Of a stretch of DNA of 36,720 nt, positions 14,850 through 24,046 are shown one piece after another; position 1 is the first letter of the stretch; every line of letters begins with the position of its first letter. The notes beneath the pieces are model-generated. The model did not search any database. It was not told the origin of the DNA and saw only the letters and a program-made list of their open reading frames with translations. The stretch is from Paenibacillus sp. 598K (lineage in GTDB: Bacteria > Bacillota > Bacilli > Paenibacillales > Paenibacillaceae). Made by a program: the position numbers and the translations under genes. Where the stretch lies: the NCBI RefSeq assembly GCF_003851045.1, contig NZ_BFBX01000121.1, positions 1 through 36,720 of the forward strand. The letters are read 5' to 3'.

Positions 14850-17800
14850 CTATCCTTCTGAGTTCGGCAACTCGACGACTGACACATCATCCAGCCACAT
14901 CGCATCCGTAGCGGACATGAAGAAATAGATCCACTGATGATCGTAATCGGCATTTGTGTCTGCCGAATATTCCAGCTCCAGCAGCTGCCACTCGCCATCC
15001 AGTGTGATGTCGGCATTGGCAGTGACCGGATTGTTGCCCCCGCCAGCCAGCATCTCGTGGATCGCAACGCTGGCTGTCCCTGCTGTCAGTCCCTTGACCC
15101 AGGCGCTAAGCTTGTAGCGCTTGCCGGGTTCGAGCAGGTAGTCCTGCAACGACCGCGCCAAGGCATATTCGCCTCCTTGCCGCTCAATCCTCAGAGATCG
15201 CCCGCCGCTGTGTGCTACCTCATGGTCCCATACTCCCGTCGGCGAGAACCAACTATCCGGGAAGCTGTTTGGCGTAGCTGTTTCGAATCCGGGATTATTC
15301 AGCAAATTGCCAGCCTCAGGCGTTTCCGGCGTTGCTGTCAGTTCCACAAGCGCCGCATCATCAATCCAGAGCTTGTCGGTTCCGGACATAAAAATATAGA
15401 CCCAATAGTGTTCATACGTTGTATTGTCCACAGGCTCATACTCCAGCTCGATCGACTGCCACTGATGATTTGCGGCAGCATCCACATTCGCTACCATCGT
15501 CGTAGCGCCTCCTTGGGCAACGCCATAGATGGACATGCTGATCGAGCCTGTCGACGCTCCCTTAACTCGTGCGCCAAGCTTGTATTGCTTTCCGGCCTCC
15601 AGCTCGATATTCTGGTCTGCGCGAGCAAATACATACGGGGCGCCGTTCAAGTCCAGCCTGAGCGAGTATTGACCGCTGTAATATTCGTCATGATCCCATG
15701 CTGCCGACGTTGACAGCCAACCGTCCGCGAAGCTGCCTTCATTGCCCCGTTCAAAGCCCGGATTGTCTACCAGATTCGCCTGATTGGCAGGCTGCTCCAG
15801 ATGGATCGGGTAGAAATCCCCCGGATTCCAGACCATTCCCCCGCCCCAGGTGATAAACCGCTCCTTGCCATGGAAGTTGCGGAAGAAGAAGCCGTATAAC
15901 GTGCTGGTTTGCGCCGGGTCGACGCCGATGCTCGCGAACGGAATGACTTGAATCGCATTCCAGCGGTCTGTGCCTACTTGGCCCTTGGCGTACCACTCGC
16001 CATTATAGGTTGGATCCTGGAAGGATTTATACTCGAATTTCACGCCTAGCGGGTTGGAGAAAAAGCCATAATACGTTCCTTCCCGATTGCCGGTCACATA
16101 GGTTTCTACGGAGTCATCCGCGCCGCTGCTCCACCATTCTCCCGGCGCGCTTTCGCTGACCACCATGCTTGCGAGATCATCGTCCATATTTTCATAGCCG
16201 ACGTACAGGTTATCATCGTCCCATAACAGGTATACACGGGTTTCTTCAGCCACCTGCAGCTTCGTGCCCATCTCCCTAAAGTCGCTCATCGCTACCGCGT
16301 CCACCCAAGGCCCGGATTGAAGATCGGTTGCGTTCATAATCTCCGCTTGGCTGGAGGAGGTTTTGATGGCTTTCGCAGACAGATTCGGCAGCTGTCCAAC
16401 GGTGAACACCATCGTCTCGAAGGTCGACTTGATCGGGGCAATTCGCTGCTTCTCTTCCGCATCCGCCAAGCTCCACGCCTCGTCCAAAGCAGCCTGCGCG
16501 GCATCCGCTATACCGGCCTGAATGACGTAACGTCCGATGTATTGGCTCTCGCGCGAATAGACGTTGACGGATTGCTGGTCGTAGTTGTAGCCTTGTTTGA
16601 TCAGATTATAATAAGTTCCCATTGCTTCGGCAGCCGCACCATATGCCTTGGTCAAAAACTTGTCGGTCAACGCTTCAAGATCGGCATCGGGATTCCAGTA
16701 CAATTGATGGATAAGCCAGTATTGCAAAGCGTTAATTCCCCATACATCCCCGTTGTCGACTTGACCCTCGGGCATCACGCCCATAATACCCAGATCGCGA
16801 TAATATTGCATATCGGCTTGCACTTTGTCGGCAATGGGACGTTCGTATACTTGGGTAGCGCAGCAGCCATAGTAGTTATACATCAGAATATTATCCGTTG
16901 CGTCCGCCCAAGCCTCCAGCTTTAGCCTATAGCCGTAGTTAGGGTTGCTTTGATCCGGTGTGTTGAACGGTTCCCTCGCATCCTCCGCTGCAGGCGCCAT
17001 TACGATTACAATATTGTCCTCCAGCTCCACCTTGGGCGGGGTATCCGTGAAGAAATAAGCGAAGGTCGTTATTTTCACATTCGGATGCGTCAGCTTCAGC
17101 TCGGCTGCCACTTTATTGAGAAACGTGAAGAATACCGTTGATTTATAGGCCGGGTCCTCCGGCAGGACAACAAGTCCGTCAGGCGTCGTAAACGGCAAAC
17201 TGCTAAGCTCTCCCTGGACAAAGATTTGATTATCCATAATCCCTACGCCAACGTATTCCAACGGCTGGACGGCGAGCAGCGCTCGAATCTCGCTGGCGAC
17301 GACGCCGGGAACATCAGGGTGATAGAAATTAATTTGGGAATCATTCGACACAGGGACATATTGACCATTAATCTCGTTATAGTACTCGGGATGCGTGGCA
17401 AAATATTTGTCGTTCGGCAGCCAGGAATCCAGATTATGACCCAGCAGGAGCGGCGTAATGCCGACGCTGTTATGACGATTCCAATACTGCACATTGCCCA
17501 TTTCCGCCAGCTTGACATTCAGTTTGTTGCGGGCGAGCATCTTCTCCGTATCGAGATCCGAATGGAACTCCCCATATTTTCCCGAACCGGTCGTATGCCA
17601 GCCTCGCAGCAGGAACGGAGATTTCTCTCTATAATTCACTTTGCTTGCCGCAATGGTCGATTGAGGCTCATACAACGTCCCGATATCGACGGAGCGCGTC
17701 CATAGAACATCCGCGTTCTCTTCGAGAAAATCGTACACGCCGTTCAATACGCCTCGCGAATCATCGCCAAGGATGAATATACGATTGCCTGAGGCGCGAA

Positions 17801-20123
17801 CGGCGAAACCGTCGGAGCCGGCAATAAAATTGTAATCATCCGCGTACGAGCTCGTAAGCTGCGGCTCGGTCGCCTGCGTGGCGAGCACGATCTCCGCTTT
17901 GCCGCCGGCATTGCCCGAGGAGAAGGTCGTAATCTCCGGAGCGGTTCCCTGAGCGGTATTCAGTTCGATCAGTCTGACCTCATCGATCCACATCGAATCT
18001 GTGCCGGACATGAAGAAATAAATGTTATTGAAATTATATTGCGCAGCCGCATCGGGCGCATAGTCCAGCTCCACCAACGTCCATTCCGACGTCAAAGCGA
18101 TTTCGGCCCGGGCGGTTACCGGATTGCTGCCGCCGCTGGCGTGACGCTCGTGCATTTCCATATTCATCGTTCCAGCGCCTGTCCCCTTCACCCAAGCGGT
18201 CAGCTTATAGGCTTTGCCCGGAGTCAGGTGCAGCTCCTGCTCGCTTCGGGCATACATGTATGGATTGTCCCCCAGATCGATCCGCAGCGAGTGTGCACCG
18301 GCCTTCGCCTCCGAGTCATCTCTGGCGCCAGCCGGCGAGTGCCAGCCTGACGGCAGCGTGCCGCTTAATTGCTCGAACCCTGGGTTCACCAACAGGTTCG
18401 ATGCATACTGGAGCGCTAGCTCGGCAGTATGGATTTCCGTGCCTCCCATGCTTGCTTGCAGCTCGACGTCATAGCTGCCGTCGGCCAACCCGGCCGTAAT
18501 TTCGAACGAGCCTCGAATAATCTTCCGTTCGTAGGAGCCCAAGCTTACCTGGGTCGGCATGTTAACAGGGATGGCGTTGCTGCCAGAGGGCGTCAAGGCA
18601 ATCGTTGCCGAGCTGGCCTGGTTATTGACGATATGCAATTCAAGAGGATAGTGACCGCTTTTGGACAACGTTAACTCGCGATTGGCGAACAAGACGCTTA
18701 CTGTCGCCGACAGATCCCGTTTGAAGATCGGGAGCTCGGCCCCGCTCACCAGCTTGATCGTCTCCTGCAGCTCCTGCGCCGCGTAGAGCAACATGTCATC
18801 TGCTTGCGCACCGATCAAAATATCCGCATTCGCTGCCCCTTCGCTGACGATTGGCGGGAGCGTGGTTGGGACAGAAACCGGAGGTGTGCCGCCTCCGTTC
18901 CAGCTGCTGTTGCTGTTACTGTTGCTGTTGCCGGAATTGGAGACGACGGATGGTTTATGACGGGTATCGCCGCTAACAAGCTCGCCTGCAATCGTTGCTT
19001 CACGATCCGCGGCAAATTCAACTTGAACCGGCCATGTTTCCAAGGTTGCTCCGCTAGCCAGGAAGATGGCTGATTCTATCGTTCCGTCTCCAACGACATT
19101 TGCCGGAGCATGCAGGATCAGCTTGCCAATCGTCGCCGATGTCGAGAGCTCGATCTCTGCGCCAGCATCGATTTGCAGTTCACGGATCGCGGTCCCCTCA
19201 CCTACATGGAGGTTGATTTTCCCATTCCATTTGTCGATCGTTACCGGCCCCGAAAAATTCGAATTCAACAATGTGACGCCAGGCTCTCCCCCGCCAAGTA
19301 TGAACGTGGAACCCAACACCGTAACGTCTTCAAGCCACACCTCTCCGTCATTGACGCCTGGCGTAATATACAAATCCCCTGCAATGGTCATCCGACTTAA
19401 TTTTACGTCTTTCCGATTAATGACCACATTCCCGGCCACATCGGACGAATAGCTCCCAGGCTGATGAATCAACGTTCCCATAGCATTCTGAATCATTTGC
19501 ACGACTTCGGCTCGAGTGATGCTCTTGCGCGGCTGAAACCGATTGGCGCCGTTGCCCTGCACATATTGATGCGCTTGCAAAGCAGCCACCGCCGCAGCGG
19601 CATATTCGGCGACGCTATCGCGATCCTCGAAGGTTATAGAGCCTTGACCTTCTTCGCTTACACGAAAGGCCCGGGCCATCATAACCGCAGCGTCCTGTCG
19701 AGAAATCTCGTTGCCAGGCGAGAATTTGCCGCTGCCCATCCCTTGGACGATTCCAAAAGCGGCCAAGGAGGCCACATCCCGCGCATACCAGGCATGCTCC
19801 GCTACATCGGAAAATTCATGGCCTTGGCGGGATCCGTCTGGAAAAGCAAAGACCCGATTGATAAACGCAGAGAATTCGGCTCGTGTAACCGGACCGTCGG
19901 GACGATAGGTTTGATCTTCATAACCATTCAGTAAAGCGCTTTCAATCCATGACTCCATAACCTCCTTGGCCCAATGGTGCGTGAGATCGGAGGTTTGCTG
20001 TCCAACTTGGGCGGCTTCCAACGCTTTGCTTGCCGCTCCAGTCTGTGGAGGCGGCAGCAATAGCATCATCATGCAAGCCATAATAACGATAGAAATCCAA
20101 CGATTGCGCTTTTTCCCGTTCAT
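14850..20123 (-). CDS. S-layer-anchored multi-modular glycanase (DUF4838-like core)
   Basis: 1757 residues. Signal peptide 1-31; three SLH domains at about 45-90, 103-153 and 164-215 that would bind the pyruvylated wall polymer; a regular beta-helix-like stretch 230-375 (bactofilin-like polymer); an Asn/Ser linker around 395-410. The core is the alpha-glucuronidase/DUF4838-type region: a small N-terminal sandwich whose halves lie at 430-470 and 742-815, and a barrel at about 825-1180. An Ig-like domain and a CBM4/9-like module (577-722) sit between the halves. Then a CBM9-like domain (1262-1442) and two more CBM4/9-like modules (1449-1596, 1606-1753). Its catalytic residues cannot be assigned by eye. 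Last gene of the operon, 46 bp after its neighbour, with AAGGAGCGG before the ATG. It is probably the cell-surface enzyme that feeds the importer. Confidence 0.85.
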   Translation of the reverse strand: MNGKKRNRWISIVIMACMMMLLLPPPQTGAASKALEAAQVGQQTSDLTHHWAKEVMESWIESALLNGYEDQTYRPDGPVTRAEFSAFINRVFAFPDGSRQGHEFSDVAEHAWYARDVASLAAFGIVQGMGSGKFSPGNEISRQDAAVMMARAFRVSEEGQGSITFEDRDSVAEYAAAAVAALQAHQYVQGNGANRFQPRKSITRAEVVQMIQNAMGTLIHQPGSYSSDVAGNVVINRKDVKLSRMTIAGDLYITPGVNDGEVWLEDVTVLGSTFILGGGEPGVTLLNSNFSGPVTIDKWNGKINLHVGEGTAIRELQIDAGAEIELSTSATIGKLILHAPANVVGDGTIESAIFLASGATLETWPVQVEFAADREATIAGELVSGDTRHKPSVVSNSGNSNSNSNSSWNGGGTPPVSVPTTLPPIVSEGAANADILIGAQADDMLLYAAQELQETIKLVSGAELPIFKRDLSATVSVLFANRELTLSKSGHYPLELHIVNNQASSATIALTPSGSNAIPVNMPTQVSLGSYERKIIRGSFEITAGLADGSYDVELQASMGGTEIHTAELALQYASNLLVNPGFEQLSGTLPSGWHSPAGARDDSEAKAGAHSLRIDLGDNPYMYARSEQELHLTPGKAYKLTAWVKGTGAGTMNMEMHERHASGGSNPVTARAEIALTSEWTLVELDYAPDAAAQYNFNNIYFFMSGTDSMWIDEVRLIELNTAQGTAPEITTFSSGNAGGKAEIVLATQATEPQLTSSYADDYNFIAGSDGFAVRASGNRIFILGDDSRGVLNGVYDFLEENADVLWTRSVDIGTLYEPQSTIAASKVNYREKSPFLLRGWHTTGSGKYGEFHSDLDTEKMLARNKLNVKLAEMGNVQYWNRHNSVGITPLLLGHNLDSWLPNDKYFATHPEYYNEINGQYVPVSNDSQINFYHPDVPGVVASEIRALLAVQPLEYVGVGIMDNQIFVQGELSSLPFTTPDGLVVLPEDPAYKSTVFFTFLNKVAAELKLTHPNVKITTFAYFFTDTPPKVELEDNIVIVMAPAAEDAREPFNTPDQSNPNYGYRLKLEAWADATDNILMYNYYGCCATQVYERPIADKVQADMQYYRDLGIMGVMPEGQVDNGDVWGINALQYWLIHQLYWNPDADLEALTDKFLTKAYGAAAEAMGTYYNLIKQGYNYDQQSVNVYSRESQYIGRYVIQAGIADAAQAALDEAWSLADAEEKQRIAPIKSTFETMVFTVGQLPNLSAKAIKTSSSQAEIMNATDLQSGPWVDAVAMSDFREMGTKLQVAEETRVYLLWDDDNLYVGYENMDDDLASMVVSESAPGEWWSSGADDSVETYVTGNREGTYYGFFSNPLGVKFEYKSFQDPTYNGEWYAKGQVGTDRWNAIQVIPFASIGVDPAQTSTLYGFFFRNFHGKERFITWGGGMVWNPGDFYPIHLEQPANQANLVDNPGFERGNEGSFADGWLSTSAAWDHDEYYSGQYSLRLDLNGAPYVFARADQNIELEAGKQYKLGARVKGASTGSISMSIYGVAQGGATTMVANVDAAANHQWQSIELEYEPVDNTTYEHYWVYIFMSGTDKLWIDDAALVELTATPETPEAGNLLNNPGFETATPNSFPDSWFSPTGVWDHEVAHSGGRSLRIERQGGEYALARSLQDYLLEPGKRYKLSAWVKGLTAGTASVAIHEMLAGGGNNPVTANADITLDGEWQLLELEYSADTNADYDHQWIYFFMSATDAMWLDDVSVVELPNSEG

Positions 20124-20169
20124 CGTATCCGCTCCTTAGTATAGATGCGTTTTCACTAGACTTGTTGTT

Positions 20170-22248
20170 CTATAGGTGCACATCTACAATAACCGCCCCT
20201 CTACCCGGCACATACAGTCGAAATGCGGATCCATGAGGCTTAACCGGAACGCCGGGAAATTCCGTCACGACTTCGATCCGCTGAATAGGCTTACCCATAT
20301 CTACATGGGCGGATTTATAATTGATATGCGTATTGGTTAGCAGAAGCCGTTGGCAGTCGTCCGTCAGCTCAAGAGCGGCAACGCCAATAAAAGCTTCATT
20401 TTTGCACACTTTGGGCGCTTGAACGACGGTATTTATTTCGGCCGCAGCCCGGGCCAGGAAGGATTCGGCTACCGGACGGAAGCTCAGGCTCTTGATCCAG
20501 GGAATCGCATCGACGAGCGGAGCAGGTCCCGTTGTCCAGCCCTGCGCTTCCGCATGATGTTCTTCCATAAAGTGAAAGCTGTCGGTACCCGCAGCATCAG
20601 CGCGAATAACGCATATTTGCTGTCCAACATTATGCCCTTGATGAATATCCCATTGCCTCAACGCCGTAGCGACACGCTCCGTCAAGCAACCGATTAGGAT
20701 AGCTACTCCGCCTCGGTAAGCAAGTACGCTTTGCAGTTCGCCTTCAGACAACAGATGCAAGTTCGTCACGAGAATCGGACCCTCGAAGGCCGGGACACTC
20801 TCGATGCGGATGGCTGAATGAACCGGCGCTCCGCGAGAGAGGAGCTCATGGGCATACTTATGCGCAGGCCATGTCCGCAGCTCTGCATATTCCTGCAAGG
20901 AAGCTTGCAGCATCGCGTCCGACCAGACCAGCGCGGCTCCCACGATATACTGCGGCCGAGCTGCGAATCCCAAATTCCAGCGGGCAGTAATCCACTTCCA
21001 ATCCTCCTTGCTAATGCCATCCCCAAGGCAAGCCATGAAGCCTGCCGCGCATCGTGTCGGTTCGCCCTTCTCGATGATATACATGTTCGTTAGCGTGTGG
21101 ATATCCCGCTCCAGCACGGTTGGCGCATGGTTGATCGCATCCCACTGCTCGTGGGTGTCCGCCAGGGCATTCAGACAAATCAACTTGGTATTCGGCACAT
21201 AAGCCTTTATCATCAGCAGCATCGCCATAAACTCGGTGCCAGGTTCATATTCGGTTTCTCCCGCCCCCGCCGACAGCGAAGCGCCCACGGTCTCGACGAT
21301 AAATCCGTCTATGCCCGTGTCTGCCAGTTTTTTATAATCGACGCCATAACGATAGAGCGCTTCGAACGGCTCTCTGGTCCAAGCCGTATTGACATACGCC
21401 TTTTTCCCGACTCGACGTATCCCTGCCATAATTTTGTGCCAGAGCTGCGCCCACCTGTCGCTATGGAACGCAATCCATGGTAACCTTCTGTTGCTCCAGA
21501 TCCAGTCTGCGCGCCGTTCCATGGCGTCAGGGTCGCTGTCGCAAGCCATCGGCAACTCGCCGGGCAGCGCCTCACCGCTCCATTGACAAAATTGCCCGAC
21601 CATATCATCCGAATAATCGGTTTCTGCCAGGCTCAGCCTGGGGCTGGTATAACCGTCTGCGCCATGATAGCCATCGAATCGATAGTCTTCCAGCACTTGT
21701 ATTAACTCAGGAACAAACAGGTCCTCATAGTAGCTGCCGTCCTTCATCCGTCGCAGCGGATTAATGCCCGGGAACGGCTCCCCTGTCTTGCGCATTTCAT
21801 ACAGCTCGGGATGAGCCTCGCACCATGCGCTTTTGGTCAACTCCTCGCTGCCGTCTTCGCCGTCAAACTGAAAAATATCAAAGAAGGCGCAATATACCTC
21901 GATCCCATGCTTCTGCAGCTCGGCTACGAGACTGCGCAGTTCATAATTGGTCCATGGCTGCCGGGCCCGATCCTTGCTGTAAGGACGCGCGCCATAAGAG
22001 CACATCTCCATCGGCAGCCGCCACTCCGACGCCATCCCCTTGTGCCCGTGTACAAAATCAGGCGTATACAACAACAGAGAGACACTGTCCGGTGTAAATC
22101 CCGTCCTGTCCAGATACGCCTGCACGGCATAATCCGGCTGCTCCTTATCGAAGCCGATGAGCTCGATCCATATCCAGCGCTCATAAGGCACGGGAGCCGC
22201 ACCGCCGTTCTCCTTGTTGCTTGCACTCAACTCGTCCATCCTTCTCAT
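20170..22248 (-). CDS. Putative glycoside hydrolase, TIM-barrel-like, unknown family
   Basis: 692 residues, no signal peptide, so cytoplasmic. N-terminal half looks like a (beta/alpha)8 barrel: WIWIELIGFDKEQPDYAVQAY, VYCAFFDIFQFDG, FDGYHGADGYTSPRLS, AYVNTAWTREPFEALYRYG, DGFIVETVG, TKLICLNAL. This is followed by a region with LVTNLHLLSEGELQSVLAYRG and a C-terminal beta domain ending RGAVIVDVHL, resembling clan GH-A/GHL-type enzymes without matching a family I can name. Candidate acids are in FDGYHGADG and IVETVG. Its ATG at 22248 overlaps the permease stop (ATGA); an ATG at 22239 is also possible. Position after the permeases suggests intracellular hydrolysis of the imported oligosaccharide. 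Confidence 0.7.
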   Translation of the reverse strand: MRRMDELSASNKENGGAAPVPYERWIWIELIGFDKEQPDYAVQAYLDRTGFTPDSVSLLLYTPDFVHGHKGMASEWRLPMEMCSYGARPYSKDRARQPWTNYELRSLVAELQKHGIEVYCAFFDIFQFDGEDGSEELTKSAWCEAHPELYEMRKTGEPFPGINPLRRMKDGSYYEDLFVPELIQVLEDYRFDGYHGADGYTSPRLSLAETDYSDDMVGQFCQWSGEALPGELPMACDSDPDAMERRADWIWSNRRLPWIAFHSDRWAQLWHKIMAGIRRVGKKAYVNTAWTREPFEALYRYGVDYKKLADTGIDGFIVETVGASLSAGAGETEYEPGTEFMAMLLMIKAYVPNTKLICLNALADTHEQWDAINHAPTVLERDIHTLTNMYIIEKGEPTRCAAGFMACLGDGISKEDWKWITARWNLGFAARPQYIVGAALVWSDAMLQASLQEYAELRTWPAHKYAHELLSRGAPVHSAIRIESVPAFEGPILVTNLHLLSEGELQSVLAYRGGVAILIGCLTERVATALRQWDIHQGHNVGQQICVIRADAAGTDSFHFMEEHHAEAQGWTTGPAPLVDAIPWIKSLSFRPVAESFLARAAAEINTVVQAPKVCKNEAFIGVAALELTDDCQRLLLTNTHINYKSAHVDMGKPIQRIEVVTEFPGVPVKPHGSAFRLYVPGRGAVIVDVHL

Positions 22249-23147
22249 CCTTTCACGCTGCCAAGTACGATGCCTTTGACGAAGAACCGCTGAAGAAACG
22301 GATACACGAGCAAGATCGGCAAAGCGCCGAGGAAAATTTGGGCAGCACGGGTTGTTCGCTCGGATATTTCCAGAATGCCGCTCAAATGATTGGGGTCGGT
22401 CTTCATCGGATTGCTGTTAATTACCATTAACTGCAGATACGTCGACAAGGGATAATTTTGGGGAAAGTTCATATAGATAAGTCCGTCAAACCAGCTGTTC
22501 CAATGAAATACCATCGTAAACAGCGCGACGGTTGCCAGTACCGGCATAGACATCGGCAGGATCATTCGGCACAATACCGTCCAATGCCCAGCCCCATCCA
22601 TAAACGCCGATTCTTCCACTTCTTTGGGCAGCCCTCGAAAAAAATTGAGCAGCAAGATCACATTAAATACGGACACTCCGCTTGGAATAACCAACGCCCA
22701 GATCGTATCGATCAGCCCGGTTTGACTGACTACCATATACGTAGGAATCAATCCGCCGCTAAATAAAATCGTGAATACGAAAAACCAGGCATAGACGCTG
22801 CGTCCCTTTAAATCCTTTTGCTCCTTGGACAACGGGTAAGCGGACAAAATGGCCAAGCTCATACTGATCAGGAAGCCAAGTCCGAATCGCTGCAGCGTCA
22901 CCAGGAAGGATGCAACGAACTCCTTTTTTTGCATAATGTATGCGTAGGAGGACAACGTGAAATCAACCGGCAGCAGCTGGACCTGGCCGGCAGATGCCGC
23001 CGAGCTAGAGCTGAACGAAATGGATAACACTTGTAACAAAGGGAGTAGGCATAGCAAAGAAAGCGAGATGAGGAAAATATAGTTTCCCACAACGAACGCC
23101 TTTCTGCCGAAGGAAGCATGGTGCAGCATCGCATTTCTTCCCTTCAT
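22245..23147 (-). CDS. CUT1 carbohydrate ABC permease, LplC/YtcP-like
   Basis: About 300 residues with six membrane helices and the EAA loop EVEESAFMDGAGHWTVLCRMILPMSMP at about 185-210, which contacts the ATPase. The first helix is preceded by a short N-terminal tail, and the C-terminus ends FVKGIVLGSVKG, a hallmark of LplC/YtcP-type sugar permeases. The ATG at 23147 overlaps the stop of the partner permease (TGATG). No ATPase gene is present in the operon; by analogy with MsmX it is probably supplied from elsewhere. Confidence 0.9.
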   Translation of the reverse strand: MKGRNAMLHHASFGRKAFVVGNYIFLISLSLLCLLPLLQVLSISFSSSSAASAGQVQLLPVDFTLSSYAYIMQKKEFVASFLVTLQRFGLGFLISMSLAILSAYPLSKEQKDLKGRSVYAWFFVFTILFSGGLIPTYMVVSQTGLIDTIWALVIPSGVSVFNVILLLNFFRGLPKEVEESAFMDGAGHWTVLCRMILPMSMPVLATVALFTMVFHWNSWFDGLIYMNFPQNYPLSTYLQLMVINSNPMKTDPNHLSGILEISERTTRAAQIFLGALPILLVYPFLQRFFVKGIVLGSVKG

Positions 23148-24046
23148 CAAAAAATTCTATAGTTTACGAGACGGTACGCCAGGAAATAAGACAACGCAAT
23201 CAAGAAAAACGATACGACCGATTTGAACAAGCCGATTGCCGTAGCCACCCCGAACTGGGCATCCAGCAGCCCGATCCGATAGATCAGGGTGTCGAGGATA
23301 TCCCCGCTTTGATAGACGCTCGGACTATACAGATTGAACACTTGATCAAATCCCGCATTCAGCACATTGCCCAGGCTTAACGTTGCCATAAGGACAATAA
23401 TCGGGATCATGCCAGGAAGCGTGACATGCCACATTTGGCGCATATGGCTCGCTCCATCAACAATAGCCGCTTCGTATAAGGCAGGATTAATCCCGGTAAT
23501 CGCCGCGAGAAAGACGATGGTGCTGAAGCCAAACTCCTTCCATACATCCGAAACAATCAGAACGGAAGGAAACCATTGGTTGCTACCCAGAAAAAAGACC
23601 GTGTCCAATCCCAGTACCTGCATCAGCTGGTTCACAACCCCCTCGGAAGGAGATAAAACATCCACCAGTATCCCGCCGAGTATGACCCAGGACATAAAAT
23701 GCGGCAAATAAATCAAGGTCTGGACTCCGCGTTTGATAAACATGTTTTTCAATTCATTTAGCAGAATGGCAATGATAATCGGGACAATCATGCCCAATAC
23801 GATTTTCATGGATGCAATAAAGACGGTATTATAGAGAACCTGCCAAATATCAGGCATCTTCAGGACATAGCGGAAGTTGCCTAATCCGATCCAATCCGAT
23901 CCGAACAGCCCTCTGATTGGAATAAACTTTTGAAAGGCGATGACAATCCCTGCCATTGGATAGTAGCAGAACACAAGCAATACAAGAATGCCGGGGACCA
24001 GCATCAGATGAAGTGGCATCTGCTGCCTCAATCTCTGCATGTTCAT
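23147..24046 (-). CDS. CUT1 carbohydrate ABC permease, LplB-like
   Basis: About 299 residues from ATG 24046, which overlaps the upstream stop as ATGA. Six helices; N-terminal MLVPGILVLLVFCYYPMAGI and the typical IAFQKFIPIRGLFGSDWIGLGNF. EAA loop: NPALYEAAIVDGASHMRQMWHVTLPGMIP. C-terminal SYFLAYRLVNYRIF. These are diagnostic of LplB-type components that pair with an LplC-type permease and an LplA-type binding protein. Confidence 0.9.
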   Translation of the reverse strand: MNMQRLRQQMPLHLMLVPGILVLLVFCYYPMAGIVIAFQKFIPIRGLFGSDWIGLGNFRYVLKMPDIWQVLYNTVFIASMKIVLGMIVPIIIAILLNELKNMFIKRGVQTLIYLPHFMSWVILGGILVDVLSPSEGVVNQLMQVLGLDTVFFLGSNQWFPSVLIVSDVWKEFGFSTIVFLAAITGINPALYEAAIVDGASHMRQMWHVTLPGMIPIIVLMATLSLGNVLNAGFDQVFNLYSPSVYQSGDILDTLIYRIGLLDAQFGVATAIGLFKSVVSFFLIALSYFLAYRLVNYRIF

